NCBI GenBank assembly: GCA_964017145.1
Contig: CAXHKQ010000300.1
Span: 1 to 18,256, forward strand
Reading direction: 5' to 3'
Length of the DNA stretch: 18,256 nucleotides
DNA from: Agrocybe praecox
Lineage: Eukaryota > Basidiomycota > Agaricomycetes > Agaricales > Agrocybaceae
The notes under the pieces are model-generated. The model was not told the DNA's origin. It made no database searches and worked only from the letters and a program-made list of their open reading frames with translations. This document shows, piece by piece, positions 17,670 to 18,256 of the stretch. The position numbers were made by a program, and so were the translations under genes. Within the stretch, counting starts at the first letter, position 1. Each line of letters opens with the position of its first letter.

Positions 17670-18062
17670 ATGCCCGGACCATATAGAAGAATAATCTATC
17701 CACAATTGTTCACGTTTTACAAAGCGTTGGAAATTACCTTTGATTTTTTCACGCTACTGCCCCAATTTCGTCTGGGTTTGGGTAGTGTATTGAACCACAA
17801 TCAAATTTATAGAGGACATTCTCATCTTTTACGTGACCCGGAGTTTTACGTGAAAAAATTTATAGGGACACAATTTAATTTATATAGCTACATTATTGCC
17901 ATTTTTATAGAGACAATATTGCAGTACATACATATAAAGAAATTTCTTCATTTTATATGGTCAAAACTTTTAAAAAACGTTATTTTCCACAACTGTTCGA
18001 AGTTTTTTCTTCGATTTTATATTGTTCTCTTCGGCTCGAAGAAAGTCGTGATTCATCGATGA
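17670..18062 (+). other. Unrecognised 130-codon open frame
   Basis: An uninterrupted frame opens with MPGPYRRIIYPQ and is rich in Phe, Ile, Leu, Lys and Tyr, with a hydrophobic stretch near residues 72-85 (YSYIIAIFIETI). The composition is what AT-rich DNA gives when translated. I recognise no domain. There is no convincing start context or polyadenylation signal. In 18 kb of AT-rich DNA one such frame is roughly expected by chance, so I do not call it a gene; it could also be part of an unknown transposon. Confidence 0.12.
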
Positions 18063-18256
18063 TAACGGCGAATAAAATAATTCAATGGAATTAGAGTGTC
18101 CAGTGAGAAATAACAGAATAATAACGCTTTTATAACTTTTATAACTTTTCTAATAACGAATAATGATCCTAATACATTATTATATCAAGTAAAGTGCAAT
18201 TAAACATCCACTAATAGTATTTTAGTATTTTTGGGCCAGTTTTTCCAGCTTGGAAC
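18063..18256. other. AT-rich end of window
   Basis: Apart from a short repeat of cttttataa near 18127-18150, nothing is seen. Confidence 0.3.

Noticed and set aside
1..18256. CRISPR array or prokaryotic operon
   Set aside because: There are no regularly spaced direct repeats and no bacterial-type genes; the content is eukaryotic transposons and microsatellites.

Overview
This window is non-coding, repeat-dense nuclear DNA of an arthropod, most likely an insect. It holds a BEL/Pao LTR retrotransposon primed by tRNA-Phe, several non-autonomous DNA transposons flanked by TA or by a 3-bp duplication, CA/GT microsatellites, and CpG-rich islands set in AT-rich DNA. I cannot fix the order from sequence alone. 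I recognise no host protein-coding gene, tRNA or rRNA. The only convincing long reading frame belongs to the retrotransposon.

Layout. Bases 1-3739 are a BEL/Pao element on the minus strand. A 289-bp LTR (3451-3739), a tRNA-Phe primer site and a 1039-codon Gag-protease frame are followed by scrambled remnants of reverse transcriptase, a polypurine tract and the first 48 bases of the 3' LTR, which runs off the window. A working pol is absent, so this is a deletion derivative with an open frame. Bases 3740-6000 hold a short tandem repeat, a diverged copy of a DNA transposon family (called here the CATGGG family after its ends) and an unrelated 576-bp fold-back element (5406-5981). Bases 6000-9400 are mostly unassigned, with CpG-rich islands, a pair of E-boxes, small palindromes and one copy (A) of a second dispersed family. 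Bases 9428-10307 look like a mariner-type relic with a 72-bp hairpin inside it.

The richest part is 11096-15390. At 11096-12701 three transposons are nested: a 329-bp GGGCC-ended MITE (ACT duplication) lies in an 803-bp TA-flanked MITE carrying repeated ACCGTGTT motifs, which lies in a CATGGG-family element. At 13816-14914 two arms of the CATGGG family face each other as a giant inverted repeat. A cut-off left end of the same family (14917-15021) follows at once, and then copy B of the 6.6-kb family in opposite orientation, with its own internal inverted repeat.

Bases 15900-16500 are a CpG-rich island with an initiator plus correctly spaced DPE-like match, then a (TG)22 microsatellite. This is the only place where a host transcription start can be suggested. 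The last 1.7 kb is AT-rich, with a perfect 21-bp hairpin, a 38-bp tandem duplication and one unrecognised 130-codon frame that may be chance. Apart from the retrotransposon protein, all 'genes' here are best read as mobile-element debris. The biology of interest is layered insertion and repeated formation of inverted repeats rather than a pathway.
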